Under the pieces are notes generated by a model. That model was not told where the DNA came from, did no database searches, and saw nothing but the letters and a program-made list of their open reading frames with translations. Below are positions 43,373 through 51,923 of a DNA stretch of 64,000 bases, one piece after another. Both the position numbers and the translations under genes were made by a program. The DNA is from Paenibacillus sp. BIHB 4019 (lineage in GTDB: Bacteria > Bacillota > Bacilli > Paenibacillales > Paenibacillaceae): the NCBI RefSeq assembly GCF_002741035.1, contig NZ_CP016808.1:930001-994000 (forward strand), written 5' to 3'. Position 1 is the stretch's first letter. Each line of letters begins with the position of its first letter.

Positions 43373-44593
43373 ATGGAGCCAAAACATACGCTTCAGCAGC
43401 AGCTTGCGCTTATTTGCCATTTTCATCCTTGGTATGGAGAGCTGCTTGCAGAGCGAGGCATTGATCCAAACGCCGCCGTACTGCCACAACTGCCGCTGAT
43501 GACGGCGGACAAATTGGAGGCGCATTATTTCACGCAGGAGCTGCGGACGGAAGCCGGACTCTCCGTGTACCGTACGTCGGGAACGTCCTCGGGCATACGC
43601 AAAGCGATTTATTATTCTCCGGAGGATGATGAGCAATATATCGCCAGCAAAGCGGCCTGCTTCCGGGAGTGGCTGGCAAGGGGCCCGGCAGTTGTCACAA
43701 GGGCGCTTGCCGATATGGGAACGGGACATGCGGCTAGCACGGCCATTACGATTTTTCGACAGCTTGGCTTCCAAGCAGACTCGCTTTCCTTCGCCTTGCC
43801 GATAGAAGAACATATCAAGCGCCTCGCCACTTTTCGCCCGCAGCTGCTTTATACGATGCCTTCCATTCTCGACGCCATCGCTTCTGCCGCACCAGATCCG
43901 AAGGCCTTCGGCATACAAAAAATCATTATTGTCGGCGAAATTGCGCCTCCAGCTTGGCAGTCCAATATGGCTGCGCGGTTCGGCATCATCGCGAGCGATA
44001 TTCTCGACACCTACGGCTCCATCGAGATCGGCGCCATTGCTTCCTACTCTCACGAGCATAGCGTTTATGTACTGGATGCTGGCATCCATGCCGAAGCGCT
44101 CCGTGCAGACGAAGTAGATCCACGCTTTGATACGCTCGAGGACAATGAAACGGTGCTTGTGCTTACATCATTCAAGCGTGCTCTGTTTCCCGCCGTCCGT
44201 TATGTCACCTACGATGTGGTTAGGGACTTCGGCACGGTCACGATTGACGGTCGGGCAAGGCAAACATTCAGCTGTATCTCGAAACGGATCGGAACCGATC
44301 TGAAGCACGGGGAAAAAATAAGCCTCTACGACATTGAAAGCGTCGTTCAGCAATTCGTAAGCGACGCCGAACTGCGCGTCCGGATTCGCGACAATAAACT
44401 GTCCATCCATATTCGCAGCAAAATGCTGGAAGATGGCATGCTTGCCGTTATACAGCAAGCCATTGAGCAAAAAATTGAAGCGATTGGCCAAATGATTCGG
44501 GGTCGCATGCTGTCCGGCATCGTGGTGACGCGGGCAGCGGAGGATGAGACGCTTGAGCGGGGAGCGGTCAAGTCGAAAAAACTTTATTTTTAG
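43373..44593 (+). CDS. Adenylate-forming enzyme, PaaK-like
   Basis: 406 residues, cytoplasmic. YRTSGTSSGIRKAIY (residues 66-80) is the ATP-binding P-loop of the ANL superfamily, and DTYGSIEIGAI matches the A5-type motif; the C-terminal domain is short and ends in GAVKSKKLYF, with the usual catalytic Lys region. Similar to phenylacetate-CoA ligase-type stand-alone enzymes that activate a carboxylic acid as acyl-AMP. First gene of an operon with SbnA and SbnB, so it probably activates a partner acid or diaminopropionate itself. GGAGG lies 11 bases before ATG. Confidence 0.85.
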   Translation: MEPKHTLQQQLALICHFHPWYGELLAERGIDPNAAVLPQLPLMTADKLEAHYFTQELRTEAGLSVYRTSGTSSGIRKAIYYSPEDDEQYIASKAACFREWLARGPAVVTRALADMGTGHAASTAITIFRQLGFQADSLSFALPIEEHIKRLATFRPQLLYTMPSILDAIASAAPDPKAFGIQKIIIVGEIAPPAWQSNMAARFGIIASDILDTYGSIEIGAIASYSHEHSVYVLDAGIHAEALRADEVDPRFDTLEDNETVLVLTSFKRALFPAVRYVTYDVVRDFGTVTIDGRARQTFSCISKRIGTDLKHGEKISLYDIESVVQQFVSDAELRVRIRDNKLSIHIRSKMLEDGMLAVIQQAIEQKIEAIGQMIRGRMLSGIVVTRAAEDETLERGAVKSKKLYF

Positions 44594-44609
44594 GAGGCGT
44601 TAATCGCCC

Positions 44610-45578
44610 ATGGGAAAAGATTGGCTTTCTTGTATCGGCCAGACGCCGCTCGTCCAGCTATCAAAGCTGTTTGCGAATGATCGCGGCATTACCGTGCATG
44701 CCAAGCTGGAAATGCTTAACCCGAATGGCAGCGCGAAGGACCGCTCCGCCGCTCGCATTATTGCTGCGGCCTTGGAGCAGGGCCGCATCGGGCCCGGCTC
44801 TGTCATTGTCGAATCCAGCTCGGGCAATATGGCAATCAGCCTCGCCGCGATCTGCTCCTATCTCGGGATGCGGTTTATTAGCGTCGTAGACCCTAGAACG
44901 ACGCAGCAAAACATCCGCATTATGCGCGCTTATGGCGCCGACATTGAGCTCGTTGAGGAGCCTGACCCGGACACAGGCGAGTTTCTGCCTGCCAGGCTGA
45001 ACCGCGTTCAGCAGCTGCTTGCCGACATTCCGGGCAGCTATTGGCCGAATCAATACAACAATGAACATAATTATTTGTCTCATTATGAAGGCACCATGCA
45101 GGAAATTGTACAGGCGCTGGGCCGCGTCGATTATGTCATTGGCGGCGTCAGCACCTGCGGCACCATGCTCGGGTGCGCGCTGTATGCCCGCGACCATAAG
45201 CTGGATACGAAAATTGTGGCGGTCGATGCGGCGGGCAGCGTTATTTTTGGCGGTGTCAGTGGGAGCAGATTGTTTCCGGGCCTCGGAGCCGGCATCATCC
45301 CTCCGTTCGGGCAAAACCGATTTATGGACTATGCGATAAAAGTGAACGATGCCGATATGGTTGCTGGCTGCCGGATGCTGGTGAAGCAGGAGGCGATTTT
45401 GGCCGGGCCATCGTCCGGCGCCGTTATTTTTGCCCTTCAATCGATGATGCATGAGCTGCCGGATCGCTCTATTTGCACCGTTATTTTGCATGATCGCGGC
45501 GAACGCTATATGGATACGGTCTACAATGATGATTGGGCTGAGCAGCAATTCCGCCATGAGGAAGGAGAACGAGCTTGA
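44610..45578 (+). CDS. sbnA: 2,3-diaminopropionate biosynthesis protein SbnA (PLP-dependent synthase)
   Basis: 322 residues, cysteine-synthase fold. LNPNGSAKDRSA holds the PLP lysine (Lys43), ESSSGNMAISLA binds the substrate carboxylate, and VSTCGTMLG is the phosphate loop. Staphylococcal SbnA joins O-phosphoserine and glutamate into N-(1-amino-1-carboxyl-2-ethyl)-glutamate; close motif agreement (VDPR...NIRIMRAYGA, VEEPD, NQYNNE, VAVDAAGSVIFGG) supports the same reaction. The stop overlaps the SbnB start. AGGAGG is 12 bases before ATG. Confidence 0.9.
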   Translation: MGKDWLSCIGQTPLVQLSKLFANDRGITVHAKLEMLNPNGSAKDRSAARIIAAALEQGRIGPGSVIVESSSGNMAISLAAICSYLGMRFISVVDPRTTQQNIRIMRAYGADIELVEEPDPDTGEFLPARLNRVQQLLADIPGSYWPNQYNNEHNYLSHYEGTMQEIVQALGRVDYVIGGVSTCGTMLGCALYARDHKLDTKIVAVDAAGSVIFGGVSGSRLFPGLGAGIIPPFGQNRFMDYAIKVNDADMVAGCRMLVKQEAILAGPSSGAVIFALQSMMHELPDRSICTVILHDRGERYMDTVYNDDWAEQQFRHEEGERA

Positions 45579-46633
45579 TTTACCTTGGGGAAAAACATAT
45601 CCGTGCCGCTGGACTCCATTGGCAGGAGCTGGTGGATCGCATTGAAGATGCGGTGCATGTGATGGATAGCGGCGATTATGCCCAGCCGGTAAAGCCTTAT
45701 TTGCGATACGGCGGCCATGCGGCAAACCGAATCATTGCCATGCCCGCCTATGTAGGCGGCAGCATGCACACAGCCGGCATAAAGTGGATTGCCAGCTTCC
45801 CTGGCAACCTGCAGGCCGGACTGCCCAGAGCGCATAGCCTGCTGGTGCTGAATGATGCAGACACGGGCATGCCGTATGCGATTGTCCATGCATCCCTGCC
45901 GAGCGCAGCACGGACAGCTGCCGTTAGCGCTGTGCTGCTTCGCCATTATTTGCGTGCGCGCAGCGCTCAGCAGCCAAGCAAGCCGCAGCGCATAACGCTC
46001 GGCATTATCGGCTTCGGCCCAGTCGGCCAGCTGCATTACGACATGTGCGGGCAGCTGTTCGGCGAAACAATCGATGAAGCTTACGTTTATGACATTCGCG
46101 GAGTCGAGCTGGATGATATCAACCTCGCCGCAGCTGCTGCTGCCGATGTTGTCAGCACTGCTGGTACCGATACAGCCGACACTGGCAAAAATGTCGGACT
46201 ACGTGGACGAACGAAGGTGGCAGGCAGCTGGCAAGAGCTATACAGCCGCTGCAACGTCATTATTACTTGTACGGTAAGCGACAGGCGCTACATCGATCTT
46301 CCGCCCCTTCCAGGCAGCCTGCTGCTGGACGTTTCGCTGCGCGACTACACCGCAGCAGCCTTGAGCAGCGTAAACGCCATCATCGTCGATGATTGGGATG
46401 AGGTATGCCGGGAAAACACCGACATTGAGCTGCTGCATAAGGCGCGGGGGCTCGCGAAAGAAGGTACCCGCTCGCTCGCCGATGTCGTATGCCGCAGCGC
46501 GCTTGCTGGATTCGACCCGGCTGAGCCCGTTCTATTTTGCCCGATGGGAATGGCCGTCTTTGATATTGCAACAGCGAACTATTGGGTGCAAAAAGCTCGG
46601 GAGCTCGGCATTGGACTGGAAATCGAAGCATAG
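45575..46633 (+). CDS. sbnB: 2,3-diaminopropionate biosynthesis protein SbnB (ornithine cyclodeaminase family)
   Basis: 352 residues. NAD-binding motif GIIGFGPVGQLHYDM; ornithine cyclodeaminase/mu-crystallin fold with the substrate stretch GGSMHTAGIKWIASFPGN. SbnB oxidatively cleaves the SbnA product into L-2,3-diaminopropionate and 2-oxoglutarate. A TTG start at 45575 overlaps the sbnA stop (TTGA) and has GGAAGGAG seven bases upstream, so translation is coupled. Ends at a bidirectional terminator. Confidence 0.9.
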   Translation: MIYLGEKHIRAAGLHWQELVDRIEDAVHVMDSGDYAQPVKPYLRYGGHAANRIIAMPAYVGGSMHTAGIKWIASFPGNLQAGLPRAHSLLVLNDADTGMPYAIVHASLPSAARTAAVSAVLLRHYLRARSAQQPSKPQRITLGIIGFGPVGQLHYDMCGQLFGETIDEAYVYDIRGVELDDINLAAAAAADVVSTAGTDTADTGKNVGLRGRTKVAGSWQELYSRCNVIITCTVSDRRYIDLPPLPGSLLLDVSLRDYTAAALSSVNAIIVDDWDEVCRENTDIELLHKARGLAKEGTRSLADVVCRSALAGFDPAEPVLFCPMGMAVFDIATANYWVQKARELGIGLEIEA

Positions 46634-46638
46634 TCGGC

Positions 46639-46692
46639 AAAACACAAGCAACCGCCGACCCTCACGAGGAGGGTTGGCGGTTGCTTGTGTTT
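46639..46692. terminator. Bidirectional terminator between sbnB and the binding-protein gene
   Basis: Two ~24-base arms beginning AAACACAAGCAACCGCC pair almost perfectly; it separates two converging genes. Confidence 0.9.
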
Positions 46693-46714
46693 GCGCCAGA
46701 TTGCTTGGCCTATT

Positions 46715-48250
46715 TTATTTCGCTGCCGCCCATGCATCAAGCTGCTTCTGTTTTTCGGCTACGATTTTTTCGATTCCTGCTGCTTTCAGCTTGGAGATAA
46801 ATTCTGGCAGTGTTTTGTCCGGATCAAGCGTACCTGTTTCCAGACCCAATCGGTATTGATTCAGAACATTCGTTACCGAAGCATATTCGGTTTTAACCGA
46901 TGCGGAATCAAAGGTGAAGCCCAGCGCTTTGGATTTTGTAGCATTTTTGTTGAACTCATCTGTTTCTTTCCAAATATCCGGGTTGTCGCCTTCAAAAGTG
47001 TAGGACATAAACTGGTTGCCAAACAACCAGCCTGTATTCGGATTGTAGCCGCTGTTGTTGGCATCTACACCGTCAGCGTATTTAATGACGTTTTCTTGGT
47101 CTGTTTTGACATAATGCTTGCCTTCAATACCCCAGTCAATCAGGTTAATTACATCTTTGTCGCTATACATCAGATTTAGGAATTTCATGGATGCCTCTGG
47201 GTTCGTCGCGTTGCGCGGAATTCCCCACATAATATTCGTTACCGTTTCTGTTTTGGCTACAGGCTCTGTAATTTCGCCTTTAGCAATTGTCGTGCCGACG
47301 AGGCGCGACTCCTGCATTTCAATGCCCGGCTTCAAGTTCGCTACATAAGCAGCGGTACGGCCAGCTTTAATCAGATCGGCGATGCTTTCTTTATTCGTTG
47401 CCGCATCCTTTAAAATATACCCGGCTTGGTACCAGCCGCGAATGCGTTTTAGCAAATCGGCATATTCTTGTGTCTCATAATAGTTGACGACCTTCAGGTC
47501 ATCCTGTCCATTATTAAGCAGCACGCCATAACCGTCGCCCAATTTATCCAGCTTGTACAAATACTCTGCAATGGATGCCCCTGCCGTACCCGGAGCGATT
47601 ACAGCCATGTTCGGTTCTTTCTCTTTCATAATCTTCATCATGTCTTCCAATGCATCAATGGAGTTGATTTTTGCAGCATCGATGCCGTATTTGTCTGCCA
47701 AATCCTTACGGATCAATACGCCATAGTTGAGCGCGAGATCGCGGATCGAAGGCACAGCGTAGATTTTGCCTCCAATGCTGCTCGCTTTAACAAACTCTTC
47801 TCCAACGGCTGTTTTGATCCCTTGTCCATATTGCTCAAGCAGGTCATCCAGAGGCAGCAATTGGCCTTTCGCCACTTGCGGGGCATAACCAAGCGTTGGG
47901 CTGCTGCCGGTAACGATCAGGTCCAGCTTCTCGTTGCTTGTCAGCATCAGGTTCATTTGCTGATTCCATGCACCGATGCCGATTGGCAGCAGCTTCACAG
48001 TCGCATTAATTTTCTCTTTAGTCAGCTTGCTCAGCTCGTCTTGTACCGCCTGCAGGTCCGTAGGCGTGTTGCCAAACGTAATGTACGCAACGGTTAGTTC
48101 AGTCGCCGCTTCTGTCTTGCCGCCGGAGCTGTTGCCGCCGGTTGTGCCTGTGCCCGCCTCTCCATTGCTTCCCGAGCCGCCGCCGCCGCATGCGCTCAGC
48201 ACCAAGCCCAGCACGAGGACCAAGCTGATCATTGTTGTTATCCTTCTCAT
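46715..48250 (-). CDS. Extracellular solute-binding lipoprotein of a carbohydrate ABC transporter
   Basis: 511 residues. Lipoprotein signal with lipobox VLSAC followed by a Gly/Ser-rich linker; mature part of the LplA-like family (KLDLIVTGSSP; QLLPLDDLLEQYG; WGIPRNATNPEASMKFLNLMY). No permease genes are adjacent. The LplB/LplC pair at 37917-39806, on the same strand and without a binding protein, is its probable partner. Upstream: a candidate regulator site (48336-48360) and a cre-like site (48366-48379). Confidence 0.9.
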   Translation of the reverse strand: MRRITTMISLVLVLGLVLSACGGGGSGSNGEAGTGTTGGNSSGGKTEAATELTVAYITFGNTPTDLQAVQDELSKLTKEKINATVKLLPIGIGAWNQQMNLMLTSNEKLDLIVTGSSPTLGYAPQVAKGQLLPLDDLLEQYGQGIKTAVGEEFVKASSIGGKIYAVPSIRDLALNYGVLIRKDLADKYGIDAAKINSIDALEDMMKIMKEKEPNMAVIAPGTAGASIAEYLYKLDKLGDGYGVLLNNGQDDLKVVNYYETQEYADLLKRIRGWYQAGYILKDAATNKESIADLIKAGRTAAYVANLKPGIEMQESRLVGTTIAKGEITEPVAKTETVTNIMWGIPRNATNPEASMKFLNLMYSDKDVINLIDWGIEGKHYVKTDQENVIKYADGVDANNSGYNPNTGWLFGNQFMSYTFEGDNPDIWKETDEFNKNATKSKALGFTFDSASVKTEYASVTNVLNQYRLGLETGTLDPDKTLPEFISKLKAAGIEKIVAEKQKQLDAWAAAK

Positions 48251-48335
48251 TCGTAATTCCCCCGATGCTTTATAGTATCGAGATTCGGCTCGTCTCTAAC
48301 GAGTGAATCTATCCTCATTGTAGAGAATCCCCATA

Positions 48336-48360
48336 CCCGCTACTGCCCCGCAGACGACTT
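48336..48360 (-). promoter_or_regulatory. Candidate response-regulator site upstream of the binding-protein gene
   Basis: AAGTCGTCTG followed by GG, TAG and GGG elements on the minus strand; shares the exact ten-base core with the site upstream of the LplB-type gene (39893-39902), at nearly the same distance from the ATG. Confidence 0.5.
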
Positions 48361-48365
48361 TTTGG

Positions 48366-48379
48366 TAAGCGTTTTCCGA
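48366..48379 (-). promoter_or_regulatory. cre-like site before the binding-protein gene
   Basis: GGAAAACGCTTACC on the minus strand matches 12 of 14 positions of the cre consensus, directly beside the candidate regulator site. Confidence 0.45.
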
Positions 48380-48384
48380 CCATT

Positions 48385-49995
48385 TCAACGGCCCTGCTGC
48401 TCGAGCTCATAGTTTTGCCTGAATTCCAGCGGATTGACGCCTGCGTACTTCTTAAACATCCTTGAAAAATGCGAGAAGTTCGCATAGCCTACGTGAACGG
48501 CTATCGCGCTGACCGGCATATCCGTCTGCATCAGCAGCTCCTTTGCTACAAGCAGTCGTTCATTGAGCAAATAATCGGAAATGGACAAGCCTGTTTTCTT
48601 TTTGAAAATGCGCGTTAAGTAGTCCGGGTTCAAAAACACATGATTCGCCAGCTCCTCGCGCGTAATTTCCTTGTTCTGATTCAGCTTAATATAAGCAATG
48701 ACCCGCTCGACTACCGTCTGAGTCTCTTCAACAGACTTCGCATAATCCGCCGCTTTGGTCACAATATGGTCGATCCAGGCATACATGTCCGTCACCGAAC
48801 GGCTCGCCCGGCCCGACAGCTCAATCGACTCGTCATCGCCAAACAATTGATGGGCCTGAATGCCCTTCAACTGGAGCATATAATACATCATTTGCAGAAA
48901 ATCCTGATGGAACGTGTGCAGCCGCTTTGCATCAAGCGTTCCCAGCCGAATGCATTCCTTAAGATGAGCGTCTATTGCCGCGAGCAGCTTGTCCTTGGAG
49001 CCTTCCTTCAGCAGTACAGCCCACAGGCTTAAATCGGGCAGCTTCATCTCGGGCGTCAGGCTTGATCTGCCGCTAGTATGCAAAACGATATTGCTAAGCG
49101 CAACATTGTTCTGATCGAGATTTGCAAGCCGCCTAGCCATCGCCGACAGCTGGTAGCTAGGCACAGGCTCGCCAATGTAACAGGAAAGATCGCAATAGAA
49201 GTAGGCATTGCAAGCGGAAATAAACAAGGAGCAGGCATCTCGCAAGGCGGCGAGCTCCGGCTCATCATTGATCTCCATCGGCAGCAGCGCGATGAGCTTG
49301 TCTTTTTCCCATTGCACCAAATGCCCGCTTGCGCCATGGTTCAAAATCGTCTCCTCCGCCGCATTGCGCAGGGCGATTTCCATAATTTTTTCATCGCGTA
49401 CCGACAGCTTTTTGCGCCAGCGCTGAACCGAGATCAGAATTGGCAGATGCCGCAAATGCTCCATATAGGGCAGATAACGCTCGGTAGCCGCCTCTTTAAT
49501 CGAGGTTTCATACGCTGGAATCGTCTGGTTCAAAATGTCCAGCCAAAACCGCTCCGTCATAATCGGCTGCTGCTTAAACCAATATTGCCCGTATTCGCTG
49601 AATTGGGCGAGCTCGCTGTCCTTGTTGATTTTGTCGGTCGCTTTGACAATAACCTTCTCCAGCTCCGCGTAGGGAATCGGCTTGAGAATATAATCCAGGC
49701 TGCCGAGCTTCATCGCCTGCTTCGCAAATTCAAAATCAGCGTGGCAGGTCAGAAACACCGACTCCGTCTTCGGGTATTTCTCCCGCACCCACTCCAGCAG
49801 CTCCAATCCGCTGCCCTGCGGCATTTCAATATCGCACAGCATCAGATCGATGGCCTGCTGCTCGAATATTTCCTTCGCTTGGCGGATATTATAGGCGGTA
49901 TACACTTCGCTCACTTGAAGCTTGTCCCAATCGATGGCCGATTCAATTGCCTTGACCGCATGCACTTCATCATCGACTATGAGTACCGAATACAT
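48385..49995 (-). CDS. Response regulator with AraC-type output (YesN-like)
   Basis: About 536 residues. Receiver at 1-120 (VDDE, phospho-acceptor Asp55 in LCDIEMP, LKPI), a long middle region typical of YesN proteins, and a C-terminal AraC domain (ITREELANHVFLNPDYLTRIFKKKTG; VGYANFSHFSRMFKKYAG). Start ATG 49995 has GGGGGA six bases upstream; the frame to 50034 begins inside the kinase gene. It lies 16 bases behind the kinase stop. Expected to activate the binding-protein and permease genes. Confidence 0.93.
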   Translation of the reverse strand: MYSVLIVDDEVHAVKAIESAIDWDKLQVSEVYTAYNIRQAKEIFEQQAIDLMLCDIEMPQGSGLELLEWVREKYPKTESVFLTCHADFEFAKQAMKLGSLDYILKPIPYAELEKVIVKATDKINKDSELAQFSEYGQYWFKQQPIMTERFWLDILNQTIPAYETSIKEAATERYLPYMEHLRHLPILISVQRWRKKLSVRDEKIMEIALRNAAEETILNHGASGHLVQWEKDKLIALLPMEINDEPELAALRDACSLFISACNAYFYCDLSCYIGEPVPSYQLSAMARRLANLDQNNVALSNIVLHTSGRSSLTPEMKLPDLSLWAVLLKEGSKDKLLAAIDAHLKECIRLGTLDAKRLHTFHQDFLQMMYYMLQLKGIQAHQLFGDDESIELSGRASRSVTDMYAWIDHIVTKAADYAKSVEETQTVVERVIAYIKLNQNKEITREELANHVFLNPDYLTRIFKKKTGLSISDYLLNERLLVAKELLMQTDMPVSAIAVHVGYANFSHFSRMFKKYAGVNPLEFRQNYELEQQGR

Positions 49996-50011
49996 GTAAA
50001 TTCCCCCTTCG

Positions 50012-51763
50012 CTAGCTATGTTCCGTCTCTGCATTCATCGGCAGGGTGATTTCAACAATCGCTCCTCCACCATGAGCGTTGGCGAATGATATTTGCGCCC
50101 GGCCTTCATAAAGCAGCCGCAGCCGTTCGCAAATGTTCCAAATGCCGACCTGACCGCCTTGTTCCCGCATTAATTTTCTTCCTTCCTGAAGCTCCTTCAA
50201 TACCTCTTCATCAAAGCCTTTGCCGGTGTCCTGCACGACAATTCGCATTTTGGGTTCATCGGTCGTATCCAGAAGCTCGATGCGAATATGAATATGCACC
50301 GCTTCATCCAGCGTTACGGCATATTTTACGGCATTTTCAACAAGGGACTGAATAATGAGCGGCGGCAGGCTGGCATTCATCAAATAATCAGGCGCCTCCA
50401 TGCTGCTTGTCAGGCTGTCCGGGTAACGCAGCTCCTGAATGCGGACATAATTGCTTACATGATCCAGCTCCTGCTTCAAGGAAACGAAGCTGAGATTGCT
50501 GCGAAACATATAGCGGAAATAGCCTACCAGACAGAGGGTCAGCTCCTGAATCAGTTCATAATTGCGCACCTGGGCAAGGCTGTACATCATATTAAGAGAA
50601 TTCATGAAAAAATGGGGATTGATTTGCAGCTGCAAATGCTGCAATTCCGCCTTTTGCTTGCTCAACTGCTCCTCGTATACATCAATTCGCAGCTGCTGAA
50701 TATCCGCCATCATCGTATTGAACGTTTCGTTAACTAGCTTGAACTCCTCGGCGCTAGGAGCGGCCTTGATTCGGACGTCCAGATTGCCTTCGCGTATCCG
50801 CTTCATCGCCGCCAAAATCCGGTTCAGCGGGAGCAATATTTCCCGGCGCAGCATGAGCAGTCCAAGCGGTAAAATGATCAGCGAGCCTAGCGCAACAAAG
50901 GTAATCAGGCTCCGCAAATAAGGGAGATTTTCAAGTATTTTTTCATCCGGTATAACGGCTACCAGATTAAAATCCCCCCGAAGCGAAGGGGAGCCTACGA
51001 CAAGAAACCGGGTTTTATCCCCGGTCATATAATAATCAGCCAAGCTATGATTGAGCTCAATGCCATGATCCTGAAGCAGACTAGATGTCGTTAGCGGAAT
51101 ACCGCCGCTCGTCGTCAGCAGCGACTGTCCCTTCTCCCCCAGATCGATCAGCCCCAATGCGCCAATTAATCGGTTCGCATTCACCCAGGCACCAATGTAG
51201 CTGCCGCCCGATTCCACGATATGATAAATATAATATTGATTGTTCAACTGCGTAATTTTCCAATCGGCAGCATGCAGCAGGCTCCCGTTGCTGTTCTTAT
51301 CGAGCATCAGCTGGTTTAAGAACACCCGCATCCGTTCCCGTTCCTCAAAAGGCCTGCCCACTTGCGGACTAAGCATTAATTCCTTCTCCTGATCCGAATA
51401 TACGAAAAAAGCATCCATGCTTTTATAAATCGCCAGCGCTTGCGACAGCTTGTTGGACAGGCTGATTTTCGCCATATAATATTCATCTGGCTGCCTTGTC
51501 GTGCCCATTACGAGCAAATCCGGATCAACAGCGGCGATGCTGTTCACATATTGATCCACATCCTCCAAGCTCTGGTCGATCTGATCCATATACAAGGTCA
51601 TCATATTCCGGTTCGAATTGGCCACCTGATTGCGCACGACATCAATCGAATAGAAGCTGTTATACAGCAGCAATACAATAAGCGGCAGTGTAAACAGCAG
51701 AACACTGGTGATCAATCTCGTCCGGATCGAGCTCCACGATAAAATTTTCAATCGACTGTTCAT
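50012..51763 (-). CDS. Sensor histidine kinase (YesM-like)
   Basis: 583 residues: a membrane helix near residues 18-36, an extracellular dCache-like sensor, a second helix near 290, HAMP, the His_kinase H-box (LQLQINPHFFMNSLNMMY) and HATPase (N-box ENAVKYAV; G1 DTGKGFD; G2 QVGIWNICERLRLLY). Its ATP lid is short, unlike that of the kinase at 11451-13496. Signals to the regulator encoded immediately downstream. GGGGGG lies a few bases before the ATG. Confidence 0.93.
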   Translation of the reverse strand: MNSRLKILSWSSIRTRLITSVLLFTLPLIVLLLYNSFYSIDVVRNQVANSNRNMMTLYMDQIDQSLEDVDQYVNSIAAVDPDLLVMGTTRQPDEYYMAKISLSNKLSQALAIYKSMDAFFVYSDQEKELMLSPQVGRPFEERERMRVFLNQLMLDKNSNGSLLHAADWKITQLNNQYYIYHIVESGGSYIGAWVNANRLIGALGLIDLGEKGQSLLTTSGGIPLTTSSLLQDHGIELNHSLADYYMTGDKTRFLVVGSPSLRGDFNLVAVIPDEKILENLPYLRSLITFVALGSLIILPLGLLMLRREILLPLNRILAAMKRIREGNLDVRIKAAPSAEEFKLVNETFNTMMADIQQLRIDVYEEQLSKQKAELQHLQLQINPHFFMNSLNMMYSLAQVRNYELIQELTLCLVGYFRYMFRSNLSFVSLKQELDHVSNYVRIQELRYPDSLTSSMEAPDYLMNASLPPLIIQSLVENAVKYAVTLDEAVHIHIRIELLDTTDEPKMRIVVQDTGKGFDEEVLKELQEGRKLMREQGGQVGIWNICERLRLLYEGRAQISFANAHGGGAIVEITLPMNAETEHS

Positions 51764-51923
51764 TCACAAGCCCCCCGTTCTCCGCGACTACATCGATAAT
51801 AGGCCATAATATCAATGCCATTATCATGAAACTTAGCACGCTCTAGGAAGGAAGATCAATCTTTATCGGGAAATTTGTCGAAAACCTTGTCGAAAATCGC
51901 TCCCAGCTGCCATACGCTTCCTT

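Noticed and set aside
39870..46714. Transposon or genomic island with recognisable ends around the inserted block
   Set aside because: No integrase, transposase, tRNA or target duplication is visible; the strong hairpins at both sides are ordinary gene terminators.
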